DNA of 64,000 nucleotides from Lactifluus volemus. Taxonomy: Eukaryota; Basidiomycota; Agaricomycetes; Russulales; Russulaceae. The notes below the pieces were generated by a model. That model made no database searches and was not told the origin of the DNA. It was given only the letters and a program-made list of their open reading frames with translations. Position numbers and translations under genes: made by a program. Below are positions 1-10,327 of the stretch, one piece after another. The DNA lies in assembly GCA_022376515.1 (NCBI GenBank), contig WTXI01000078.1, positions 89,245 through 153,244 of the forward strand. The letters are read 5' to 3'. Each line of letters starts with the position of its first letter. Position 1 is the first letter of the stretch.

Positions 1-52
1 CTTCTCCTATTCTAACCGCTCCGTCCCACTCTGTCACTAAGGCTGTACTCAG

Positions 53-761
53 CCCCAACCCCGTCAATTCTTTGTTACTCCTGGCGGGGGGGATGCAGGC
101 TATCCCAAGGAGGACAGTCAAGAGCCACTGTCACTGCATGGCGGCTCATCCGAGTCGATGCCGTGTCCCGTCAGCTCTTTGGATGACCCCCTGTGTCATC
201 AATTCGAACAGCAAACGCAACACTCATTTCATTTGGCGCAAGATCCTGCCACCTCCGAGTCCCCAGATTCTTCTCCCAAGGTTGGTTCCTGTCTCACGTA
301 CACGGTCGCTTAGTCGCCTTAACTCACTCACCAGAACCAGAACCTTCCGCAAATTGTGTCTATACCTCCAATGGATATTGAGTCGCTGCCGCCGACAACA
401 TTGGCCATGCACCTCCTTGACTCGGCCACTGGTACCGTCAAGTTGTTGTCATCAGACCCAATGCGACATCCTACCAAGGCCGGACAAGGGGTGGTAAGCT
501 CTCTGCGGGAAAGACGAAGTGTCGGTGTGCAGACCAAACAACTCTTTGCATGCTCGTTCTGCCGTCAGCGTAAGATCGCATGCAAAGCGCCCCCAGCGGA
601 AAGCTCCGACAAGACCTGCGAGTGAGTATCTTTCCCTTTGATTCCGATCGGGAAAATAGAAGAGCTAATCCCGCTTTAGTCAGTGTGCACGGCGCAACCG
701 CAAGTGTGAATATCCTACAGTGTCATTGCGTGGCAAACGTAAGCATTGGAGGTCTGAATAA
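53..761 (+). CDS. Zn(II)2Cys6 zinc-cluster protein, 3' part of gene
   Basis: Three exons can be joined in frame: 53-280, 335-621 and 680-761. The introns are 281-334 and 622-679 (both GT..AG), and an acceptor at 51-52 implies a further exon before the window. The joined C-terminus holds the fungal binuclear zinc cluster: Cys-X2-Cys-X6-Cys (starting ACSFCRQRK), an 11-residue loop, then Cys-X2-Cys-X6-Cys, and a basic tail ending at TAA 759-761. The second intron splits the cluster between its two halves. In this family the six cysteines hold two zinc ions and the basic residues contact CGG-type DNA. Here the cluster lies at the extreme C-terminus, not near the N-terminus as in Gal4-type activators, and the Ser/Pro/Gln-rich region comes before it. 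Function and target are unknown. The cluster is certain; the exon start at 53 is inferred. Confidence 0.75.
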
Positions 762-2653
762 ATCTTAAAGGGGATCCAATTGAAGGGTGCAGATTACGTG
801 CGTAGTGGCACATCTTCATGCACGTCAAGTATAATTTTCATTGTTTTCTATTAAGTTATTACTAGTGTTAGCCCGGGCGCCGCATGGGTGGCAACATGGG
901 GCAATTCTTTACTCATTGCATGCAAGTGCTACAACTAAATTACCGTGACATAACAAGAAATACTACGATGTGGAGTTGGACTAATTCTATTTATTTGAAA
1001 TGACTACCGCCCGTGCTCAAGTCCGGGTCATTGGCTTTGGGATTTCAAGTTGTGAAGTAGCCCAGAAGTTCCTGCTGCCTGAGAGGGCAAATAGAAGCTC
1101 CTTTCTAGTCCACGCGTCGGAGATGTCCCACCGGTGACCGTGACTGCCAGTCCGACCCTCCCACTGGTACTCCCGTCCGACTGTCGATTCGTACGCAATT
1201 CCCACTCGCCTCACGCTTCTCCTCGAACTCTCTGTTTTCGTTGATTACTGGTTGATTCTTAAGACTCCTGACTCGCCGCTAGCCGCTGTCTCTTCGACGA
1301 TAAGGGCCACAATCGCCCTCGGCCACGACGCGACCGTGACTAGTACGCCTTGGCCTTAGACCCGTCCTCTGCGGCTTCGCGTTGCACGACGTTTTCTCTT
1401 TTTTTCTTTCATGTTCTGCCTTGTCTCGTGTGTCTGTGTTTCCCGTGTCGTGCTAGTTCGCCTCGCATCTGCCATTATTTGCTCAGTTTGGCATCTTCTG
1501 TCTCTTTGTGCTTAGTTTCCTTCCTCTCATCTCAGGCCACGTGCTGTGTCTCGCACCGCGCCCACGTTTCAGTCTGTTGGACCATCGATCTCTCGAAGAG
1601 ACCGCGAGCATCCCGTGAAGCATTCTGAGGGTGCACGCGACTTCGAAGGTTGTATTCTTGACTCCCTTTCTTTCATGACTTAGTCCCTTCTCCCCCTTGT
1701 TCCCTTTCACCTAGAATACCCCGCATTCCTCCCTTTCATACATATCTCAGTTCTGATATTTTTACTTACCTCCACGGCCATTGTTCTCGCTCCGTTGTTC
1801 TCGACTCGGATACTTACTCGTTCTCCCATCCTTGACGCGTTTTCCCTTTTAGATCACACGGGCTCTGATGTACTTTAAATAGAACTGCGAATTGTACTGA
1901 AGAGCCAGCAAATTGTTGTCGCTCACCCGGGCCCTTGTTCTCGAAATATCCAGTCTGCCTCAAGTTTCTCTATTGCCTCAAAAATCTCGTTTTCTTTCTT
2001 CTTCTCGCCTTCATATCTTGCTTAGATCTCCAGATTTCGGGACTTCTATGCATTCAAGTTTTGTCTTCCACACGCCGCCGCAAATCCTCTTTACCTCTCC
2101 GAGTCCTCTCTCTGCCAGTGGTCCCTTTCCCCACCTCTCTCGAACTCACAAGCAAGCGGAGAGAAGGTTTTGGACCCTGAGAACGGACTGGATGGGACGC
2201 AGATAAGGCAGGAGCCCGACTCGGAGGACAGGAAAGCCAACGTCACTGGCACCCTGAGGGCAACCACAAATTGGTTGCTACTCAGGCTGTCACGGCAGCA
2301 GGAGTGCAATATAGTATGGCCTAAGACCATGTGAAATCCAAATTGATTGATCATCGATGCGTCGCCGGTCAGCGTCCGATGTGATGCCAGTGGCGCTGCA
2401 TTTCATTTTATCAGTGGCATCGATTTCATATTTTTCTAATGAACTTGTAACTTAGGGTCGTAATTACGGCCAGTGCGCCCTGAAGACATGGACACTGGCA
2501 TACCAAGTAACAGCCATACATCACACCCACTGGTGGTTGTCATATAAATGAGAGTTTACTACTTCGTCCAAGTAATCTACTTCCAAGTCCTCTGCCTTTG
2601 CATCTGAGTCCACACGTGTTCAGTCTGAGTACAACCATCCCATCCCTCCATCG
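762..2653. other. intergenic, no gene recognised
   Basis: About 1.9 kb. Open frames here (for example 1350-1628 + and 1913-2206 +) are short, CT-rich and resemble no family. A pyrimidine-rich stretch, roughly 1370-2110, may be promoter or leader sequence of the downstream gene, but nothing in it proves that. Confidence 0.4.
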
Positions 2654-5085
2654 ATGCCAGCTACTCGCTCCCGCTCCCGCAAAGCCGTTAGTACGACCAA
2701 GCGCGATGCAGAGCCGGAAAAGGCCAGGGAAAGCGACATAGATTCCGCACCAGCACTTCCCTTGGCCAATCCCACTACCGGAAAACGAAATATCAGCGAA
2801 GTTCTTAGTGGTGATGAAGGCGATACACTGACCAAAGAATTGGCTCCCACTGGCAAAGTTGCTCGTCAACGTCGCAAACGCCAGCGCTCTGCCTCACCAG
2901 TTATCAGCCCCAAAGGACCCCGCAAACGGACAAACGAACACCCTGGACTTATTGGGAAGAAAACGCGACGTACCAAGGCCGAAGTTGCCGCAGAGAAGGC
3001 AGCTAAAGAGGCCAAAGCCAAGGCATTGCAGGTAAAGAAAGCTGAGGCAATGGCTTCCCTTGCCACTATGGAGATGGATCAGGAGTCTACAGAGGCCGAA
3101 CAACGTCGACGGATCATACGACGCCAGCCAAGCGTTTGGGATGTGAGTCATGTGACAACCTATAATGCTAGCGAAGAATTTGACTTGGGTTTCCTGGGGG
3201 AAACAGATGACGATAGCGACACCAATTCGGAGGCGACTCTCCCTGACGCCACGGCTGCAGCGGCTGCGTTCGAGGTAAGTGGATTGACTGAAATAGACAT
3301 TTATTGGAAAGACTTACGACACCCACACTATAGATGCAAAAGGTCAAGGGGGGGGGGAAATTTGCCGAGCCGCAGAAGGAGATGCAATTGAGGAAAGACA
3401 ACTCCCGCTGCGAAGCAAAAAAACGGTGTGTACTGATGTCAGAGATAAGAGATAAGCCACGAGGTACTCACATGGCCTCCGCGTCAGTGGCGTCGCTACA
3501 CCACTTCCAGTCGCAAGCGGATTGAATGACAAGTGGAAGAACAAATCAACGCGTGGCAATGGCCTGGGAGGCCTTGTTCGAGATACCACCATGGCTGTTC
3601 CAAGTTTTCAAGTTGGAGGGCTCAGTGATGAGCACGTCTCTGGGGTTCCACCAAAGTTCGAGAAGAGGACAGCTGGTCACGGTGGGGCTAGCCTCATCAT
3701 GATGAACGAAGTAAGTCCTCATTCAAGTTGACTCGGAAATGTGATGCTTATCTGATGAACTAGATCGTTGGTGCAATATCCGCTAACGATGATAGCGAGG
3801 CTGAGACGGCGAAGCCAGTTCAGATGAAGACCTCAAACACGAGAAAAGGTAGAAGCTTTCCGAGTCTTCCTGGGAGGAAGGTACAGTAGTTACCCCCTCC
3901 ACATTCACACCTCTCTGTTCATTCATCTTCACACCAGATCCCTGCATTGGCTATCGAGAACGCCCCAACCATTAGTATTAACCATACCAAGGCCACTGCG
4001 AAGTCATCCAAGACCAAAGGGGCCATTGTTCCGAAGGTCGTGCCAGTGAATGTAGTAAAATCTGAAGCTGTGAAGGCACACTCAACTCAGGCTCTTGTTG
4101 CGCAAATCTACTCAGCGGTGAAGTTTTCGGACCTACCTCGCTCATTCAGCAACTCGAAATTGATCAAATCATTTCGGGCGACTTGTTATCACGCGTGGAT
4201 GATCTCTGATGACCCATTCGATGGGTTTTCCCTGGAATCAACCCATCTACTTGGCATCGTTCGCACCGCGTTTGCCGAGACATTCCCAGAGGTGGAATAT
4301 GTCCCTAAGTACAAGGACGTTTTCCATCACACAGTAAGTGCAACGGCTATGTCTACGTTTTGATGTTCACCCCAGTTTCAAAGATATATAGCAATATTCA
4401 GGTCCAAAGGTCCCACCTTGCTTCTCGCGCACTTGAAGAGTTGAAGGTGTTCCTTTCGGATATGTCGACCGAACAGATTAGCGAATGGACAACATGGACT
4501 CGCGCCGCTCGTTTGGGCGAACTTGTGTATTCGGAACCTTGCCCCCCTGGCTACAGCCTCGTCAAGGGGTCGCACAATTTTAAGGTAAGGATGCCGAATT
4601 TATTATTGCCGCCATTCCAGTGACGGTTTGCCATATAGAAGCCCAAAGGGTTATTTATGACGCCCTTTGTCACCAGCCTAGCCAAGCCATACCTCAAGTA
4701 CATGACTACCTCACTCGTTCACTATGGCCACCCACGTGGGCTGATTGCGCTCATCGTTGTCTCCGTAAGGCTTTCCTTCTTTGCGCCGTTTCTGTCCTCC
4801 TAACAATACATACAGCTCGAACGCGCTCTTCGGGCTTTCGAAGATGGGGGAGAATATAGCGACCCTGGCCAATTTAACACAGAATACAAAGCCCTCTTTA
4901 TGGAGTACCTCGAGAGCGTGGATAACTTTACCAAGTGGGACGCGTTCTATATGGCGTGCAACTTCACCCAGAGTCGGGCTTGTGATGTGTCGGAAGTGGG
5001 AGGCATTGCCGCGGACATTTCACAGGTAGATATTGGTCGAAGGGCACTGAATTTTAGCAGCAGCCCTGTTAAAGACTCGGATTAG
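2654..5085 (+). CDS. DUF6532-like protein with long basic N-terminus
   Basis: Eight exons join in frame without a stop: 2654-3274, 3334-3425, 3488-3710, 3764-3880, 3938-4333, 4402-4584, 4639-4764 and 4816-5085, giving about 675 residues. All introns are 51-68 nt with GT..AG ends. The start is MPATRSRSRKA. Residues 1-205 are charged, with an Arg/Lys/Ser-rich nuclear-localisation-like stretch and an Ala/Lys-rich predicted helix near residues 110-140. The C-terminal half, from about residue 385, runs from a conserved-looking helical segment through YLKYMTTSLVHYGHPRGLI to FTKWDAFYMAC. This layout resembles the DUF6532 domain found in many copies in Agaricomycetes and often linked to repetitive DNA; that assignment is from memory of the family pattern. 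No catalytic motif is visible. The last exon could hold one more small intron (5025-5058). The gene is intact; its function is unknown. Confidence 0.65.
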
Positions 5086-6564
5086 TGTGTACGCGTGCGC
5101 ACTATCGAATGCGTTCTTCCCCATATCAATTCCCGAGGTCAGCGCTAGATGCTACTAGTCGCGTAGTTAAAAAGTTCGCCCCTAGTTACAATGTAACTTT
5201 CGTACTTTTGGACGTTTTTACAAACTTTACATCGTTTTCACAACTTTCTCGACTTTGTTGACCTTATAGCCAAGAACTCACAGCATGACTTTCCTGAGAT
5301 GAGGGTCTAGCTAAAGACCTTTTCACTCTTCGGCTTTTTTGACTTCATAGTAACATTATATAGTCAAAAAAGTTTTACTCGAATTTCCTGATGTATTGAG
5401 CAGAACTAAGGAAACGCGAGGCGAACTAAGGCTAAACAGGATGAGGTGGTGACCTAGGAGCTTATGAAGTGACCGAGGGAAAGTGGTGAGAGTGGACAAA
5501 GAGGGAATCGAACGAGAGGAAGACAAGAGAGGATGAAACTTAACTCGGTTGTGAGGTCAGCAACAAGGCTGACCTTGCAACAATTGAGCGAAGGAGGCGC
5601 ATCAGCGCAGCACCGCACCGAGCGCGAGGCATAAAGACAGGAATATGACCACGCAAAGGGCACAACTTCGCGGTGCGCCGTTGTCTAGGATTATTTCCGG
5701 GGGGACAGAGGGCGGATGAAGATAAATGAGGAAAGAGAGAGAAACGGAGAGTGGCAGAGGCAAAAAAGGTATGATTTTGAAGGTAGTGGTCACTAGTGCA
5801 CGGGGAGAGGATCGTCAATGCACAGCGTATCGTGTCAGTGGGGATGACATTCTTGGCTGGCGACGCGGTGACGGGCCGCCCGAGCGGCGCGTTCGAACGG
5901 CTTTGAAATGTGACAGACTCGCACACTGGAGGAACTGACGACAGAGAAGTTATCAATGCGTTTTCGCGCACACTATCATATCTATGGAGAGTCAATAGGC
6001 TATCGATTTACTCAGGAGAAGAGTTTACCCAGCACGCATAAAGTCATACAATATTTTCGAAGGAAAGCTGTGGCGCGCTCCGAGTCTTGAATCTGAAAGA
6101 GTGAGAAAAGAGAGCGGCAGCAAGAGCAGCGACGATGCTTCGTTACTTTGCTACGTGATCTAGAAGTCCTTAAATACATTGCACTCGTAGTTACGTATGA
6201 CATAGGAAGGTGGTGGGGAAAGATGCGGTAGTAATTCTACGGACATGACAGGCTCAGGAACATGGGAGGGAATGGAAAGAAACTTGAACAAAGAAAGGCA
6301 TTAGTGCAGAACCACATCGGCTGCAAAGACAGACAGGGCCGCCGGGAATGTGGCCGAGGTGGCGTCACAGACGACACGGATTGAAACGCTGCGAGTGGCA
6401 AAAACAGTGTGTTTGGAGCTTGGGTTGGAGGGAAGCGGTTACGCTAATCCTTCTCAAACTTCATAGTGTGGGACTTCTGTATTGTAGAAGGATCGTGTGT
6501 AACTGGCGCACGGGGATGGGATTGTCAGCACATGCAACGTAGATGGAGCAGGTGACAGGAAACA
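5086..6564. other. 3' flank of the first DUF6535 gene, with duplicated segment
   Basis: No gene recognised. Positions 5396-5830 are a diverged direct copy of 9803-10262 (see repeat entries). Around 6490-6600 the sequence again resembles the flank downstream of the second DUF6535 gene. Long minus-strand frames (5540-5995) are low-complexity and not conserved as protein between the two copies. Confidence 0.5.
5396..5830. repeat. direct repeat, copy 1 (non-coding flank)
   Basis: Matches 9803-10262 in the same orientation. Shared blocks include TGAGCAGAACTAA, the stretch GTGGTGAGAGTGGACAAA, CAACAAGGCTGACCTTG and CATCAGCGCAGCACCGC. Copy 2 has an extra block of about 90 nt after the first 45 nt. 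It marks the DUF6535 duplication unit as larger than the coding sequence. Confidence 0.8.
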
Positions 6565-8487
6565 TCACACCATTTCGTTGGCATTCAGGTTCGTCGCTGG
6601 TACGTCCGCTGGTACGTCATTGGGGAAGAAATGGACCAAGATCTCCTTTAATTTATAGAACAACGCATGTAGACGGTGGTCTTCCTGTTGTGCTCGTAGA
6701 AGGAGGGAGGAAAGCCTTGTCTTAAAGACGGGAGCGGTCTGGCTTCCCGCGTGCATGAGGATCACGAGTGTCTCCACGAACACTTCGTCATTCAGGAGAT
6801 TATCCGGGGGGTTTGAAAGGACGCCATAAACAAAAGAGTCGATGCACATCGAGTCGAGTGCGGCATCATCCTTGAGTGAGCCATATATTATGTATCCCGG
6901 CTTGTCCAACACGTCTTTCAGCCAAGCCATATCCGAATCGTTGGGCGGATTATTACGCAGGATCTGTCTCGCAAGGATTGCGCAAATGGAGCGTGAAATG
7001 ACACGGATCGCAGGATCACTGTCAGCCCAAAATATCCGCATAAGGTCCATATTTGCAACATTGATCTGCAGGTCACTTCGTATGGCCACGAATGGCACAG
7101 TGACTTCGGGAATGATAGCTCGGGAAACGTGGTGGATAGTCTTCAAACCCATCAACAGGTGACGCTTGCGCACTTCCTCGTCGAGTCCAGCTGCGGAAGA
7201 TGCACAGCTTCGTAGGAGGTGGTAGAGGTGATCGCAAAAACGGTTCCTCAGGGAAAAGATGGAAGATTTCATGAGTCGGACGGCCATATCTCCCGGGACG
7301 GTCAGCACGAACTCTTGAACCTTGATTTCGTCAGCCAGTGCGAGACGCTTCATAAACCAATCAAGAGCCCTCATGTCTACATCCCGTGCCATCAGGGCTC
7401 CTTTGATGATACTCGCCTGAAAACCGTCCTTGATACATTCCGCATGATGCTCCACAACCTCTTCAATGAAGTAGTGGCACGTACAAAGAATTTTGTTTCG
7501 GAATGATGTGATCTCACCTGTATTAAGTGGGACTAGAATGTTATGAACTAGCTTCACGAGAAGGCGAAGGCATCGCGCTGTGACGGACATGGAAAGGTGC
7601 CAAATATACCACCAGATGTTGGACATTGGGGTGCGATATAGGGTGTCGTGAGCGAAGCAAGGAAGGATGGTCAGCGTGAGGTACGCCAAAGTAAATACTC
7701 CGGCAGTAATGAGGACGGTGTAGGCAATGGTGGCGTTGATCGCAAGAATGAATATCACCAGTCCGGAAAAAAACATGAACACAGAGCAATGAAGGAGTGC
7801 TATGGTCAGCTCCATTACATGGGCCACGGAGTACTTCTGGGTGCCGAGGAACAAATAAGATCGGACCCGCGCCTGCACTTCATGCGAAGCCGACGTTTCG
7901 GTGGGTAGTTGAATGTATCTGCGTACCCACTGCTGCGTCATTGTCGCGGTCAGAGCCGATCCGATGGCAAACACGAGGCTTATCAGCCACAATGCGTTGG
8001 CCCAGATCATGCGGTGGTCCGGAGAGAATGGCCGGTCCTTCGGCAGCTCGACGGGCATACCGTTTCCTAATTGGTAAAGTTGCTTTGATATATCCCCGAG
8101 AAGATTCACTGTGTCGTCGCCAGGGTCAGGGGACAACCTTTTGAGGCTTTCAATGACGAAGGCGCCGACGATCACCGAAAAAAGACCGGTCTTCAAGATT
8201 GTCATTGCGACGAACGCTGGGACTGATAGATCAGGACTCACAAACAAAAGAACCCCTTCGGAATCTTCCTTCCACGCGTTAGAAACATCTTTGGCATATT
8301 CTTGAGCCTCGACCATATACTTGGACCACATCTCATTTCTGGACTTTTCGTGGGCTGTGGCATAGAAGTCGTAAGATGGTGCAACTCTATTCACCGACGG
8401 TGACATACTTTCGTTGGGCATAGAGCGTCGTCGGTCAAATTGGGGTGGCTCGCTGAGAGCAATAGATTGCAGTTCTGGGTCAGACAT
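6565..8487 (-). CDS. DUF6535 membrane protein, paralogue A
   Basis: Single open frame of 640 residues starting MSDPELQ. Order: polar N-terminus (1-50); the family signature EMWSKYM at about 52-58 followed by WKEDSEGVLLF; a hydrophobic helix at about 95-113 (LKTGLFSVIVGAFVIES); a second at 162-184 before QQWVRRY; and a helical hairpin at 228-276 ending in TLTILPCFAH, then YRTPMSNIWW. This four-helix pattern is DUF6535, a domain of unknown function expanded in Agaricomycetes. The soluble C-terminal 350 residues look all-helical and contain WADSDPAIRV near residue 487, which is kept in every paralogue of this cluster. The protein is likely membrane-embedded. No enzyme motif is seen. Closest relative is paralogue B: the coding regions and both flanks are duplicated. 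Upstream TTT-rich sequence follows the start in the same way in both. Confidence 0.85.
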   Translation of the reverse strand: MSDPELQSIALSEPPQFDRRRSMPNESMSPSVNRVAPSYDFYATAHEKSRNEMWSKYMVEAQEYAKDVSNAWKEDSEGVLLFVSPDLSVPAFVAMTILKTGLFSVIVGAFVIESLKRLSPDPGDDTVNLLGDISKQLYQLGNGMPVELPKDRPFSPDHRMIWANALWLISLVFAIGSALTATMTQQWVRRYIQLPTETSASHEVQARVRSYLFLGTQKYSVAHVMELTIALLHCSVFMFFSGLVIFILAINATIAYTVLITAGVFTLAYLTLTILPCFAHDTLYRTPMSNIWWYIWHLSMSVTARCLRLLVKLVHNILVPLNTGEITSFRNKILCTCHYFIEEVVEHHAECIKDGFQASIIKGALMARDVDMRALDWFMKRLALADEIKVQEFVLTVPGDMAVRLMKSSIFSLRNRFCDHLYHLLRSCASSAAGLDEEVRKRHLLMGLKTIHHVSRAIIPEVTVPFVAIRSDLQINVANMDLMRIFWADSDPAIRVISRSICAILARQILRNNPPNDSDMAWLKDVLDKPGYIIYGSLKDDAALDSMCIDSFVYGVLSNPPDNLLNDEVFVETLVILMHAGSQTAPVFKTRLSSLLLRAQQEDHRLHALFYKLKEILVHFFPNDVPADVPATNLNANEMV

Positions 8488-8869
8488 CTGTTTTTTTAAC
8501 CTTTGCTGTGTGATGTTAGCGAGGAGTGTCGATAGCAGTCGTGGTGGAATGATAGTGGAGCTCGTGTCAACACTATGGGACTATAACAAGGTGTGTAACT
8601 CACAGTAACAAGATACTTTTGAGTAAGCTGTAAAAGTGGTATTTGGAACTCGCGTTGGAATAGGGGTTAGAGGACAGGCGGGACAAGACAAGGGCACGAG
8701 GAGGAGGGGGAAGCAAGCGAGAACGTAGTTAGGCGGCTGACATAATGGAGGAACAAGGGTTCTTGAGACGAAACCACGACTCGAGTGGCAGAACACGCCT
8801 CTCCAGCGTGCGTGGCGGTGAGAGTCTGGCAGCCCTAGCCTTGCAACCCACCATGCCGTAATCAGAAAA

Positions 8870-9010
8870 GTTGGCCTCGAGGAAATGAGCACGGCTCGCT
8901 CATGGTCAGTTATTTGTGCAAAAACTTGAAATCGTTCGGCGTTCGAGCATGTCTTCGTTTCTCCATTCCACACCCTGAATATATAAAGCTAACCTACACG
9001 CGTGCAAGAA
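8870..9010. repeat. duplicated 5' flank of DUF6535 A (matches 12395-12560)
   Basis: Shares ACCCACCATGCCGTAATCA, GTTGGCCTCGAGGAAAT, GTCAGTTATTTGTGCAAAAA and CCACACCCTGAATATA with the region before paralogue B, in the same order and orientation. It is probably shared upstream regulatory DNA carried along in the duplication. Confidence 0.8.
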
Positions 9011-9802
9011 GTGTCATAAACCCACGAAGCGAGCAACCTCAACTTGAAGGAGGTCGGCGGCACCCCCCACCAGGCGGTTGCTATATCTCAAGTTCGTTGG
9101 TTGTGCGTTCTACAACACTGCATACAGTAAATGCAGGAGATCAACAAAAGGAGAGAGATACAGTGACGCTTCGTCACTCCCAGATGCACAAATTCAGAGG
9201 ACCTTAAATACACGGAGCTATACGAATGTAGTATAGGTGCAATAGTAATTCTATGGACCTGACAGACGCGAGAACCACGGAGATAGTGTTGGTGAACCTG
9301 AGCGTCCGCGAGTGAGTTCGAGAAGACCGGAAAAGAAAGCAGCGCTGGAGAGTGACACTAGGAGTTTGGTGGATGGCAGTGGGAGAGGTGTTAAGGCAGA
9401 ATGGAGGCGAGGCAAGGGATATGTGGCAGAATCCGAGTCGAGACCAAGATGACGCGGACTTGAGGCAAACAAAAACTTAAACGATTTCAAATGAGAACGG
9501 CAACGTGACAATTCTATGCTCCTCCTCTGATTGCAACTCGTGAGCCTTTTGTATATAGTTTTTTTCCGTAGTTGCTCAATAGTAAAGCACATCGAAAATG
9601 GGCCAAGCAGACACAAAACATCAGATGGGAGGTAAGTAGCGAACTAAGACAAATCAACAGGAGCACAAGGCTTTCCCGAAAGTATAAGGAAGTAAGGAGA
9701 AACCGTGACAATTTTGGAGCCACATGCACCCTCAGAAGATTGCATGGGTGATCGCGCTCTCCTTGAACGGAGACTGATGAAGGTAAAATGATTGCCGTAT
9801 TG

Positions 9803-10262
9803 AGCAGAACTAAAGAAATGCGAGGCGAACTAAGCAAAACAGGATTATGAGACACATGAGACACGTCAGAGGTATAAAGGAATCAAAGAAGTTGGCTGCA
9901 GTATAAGCAGTAAATGGGTACATGGCCGCATAAGGGCATCATGGCCAGAATAACGTCGTTGTGAAGTAACTGAGGGAAGTGGTGAGAGTGGACAAAAAGG
10001 GAATCGAGCGAGGTGAACGAGAGGAGGATAAGAGAGGATGGAGCATGGCGTACGAAACTGGATTGTGATGTCAGCAACAAGGCTGACCTTGAAACAATTG
10101 AGCGAAGGAGAGGCATCAGCGCAGCACCGCTTCGAGCCCTGGGCATAAAGGGTGGATGATGACAGATGAGGAAAGAGAGAGAAAAGGAGAGTGGCAGAGG
10201 CGAAAAAGATATGATTTTGAGGGTAGTGGTCACTAGTGCGCGGGGATAGGATCAGCAATGCA
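9803..10262. repeat. direct repeat, copy 2 (non-coding flank)
   Basis: Partner of 5396-5830, lying directly downstream of DUF6535 B. Confidence 0.8.
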
Positions 10263-10327
10263 CAACGTAATGATACGGCAGAGTAAGGGGGAAGAAAATA
10301 CCATTTGGTTGGACGTTCCAGCGTTTA

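Larger units (their letters stand above)
8488..10327. other. intergenic between DUF6535 A and B
   Basis: Holds the 5' flank of A (8870-9010, closely matching 12395-12560 upstream of B) and the 3' flank of B (9803-10262, matching 5396-5830). Between them, 9010-9800, I recognise nothing. Confidence 0.5.

Noticed and set aside
1350..2206. CT-rich + strand frames of 80-97 codons
   Set aside because: Composition-driven open frames without family resemblance or splice structure.
5540..5995. 151-codon minus-strand frame similar to one at 9866-10258
   Set aside because: The similarity is at DNA level from a duplicated flank; the frame is not kept and the peptides are low-complexity.
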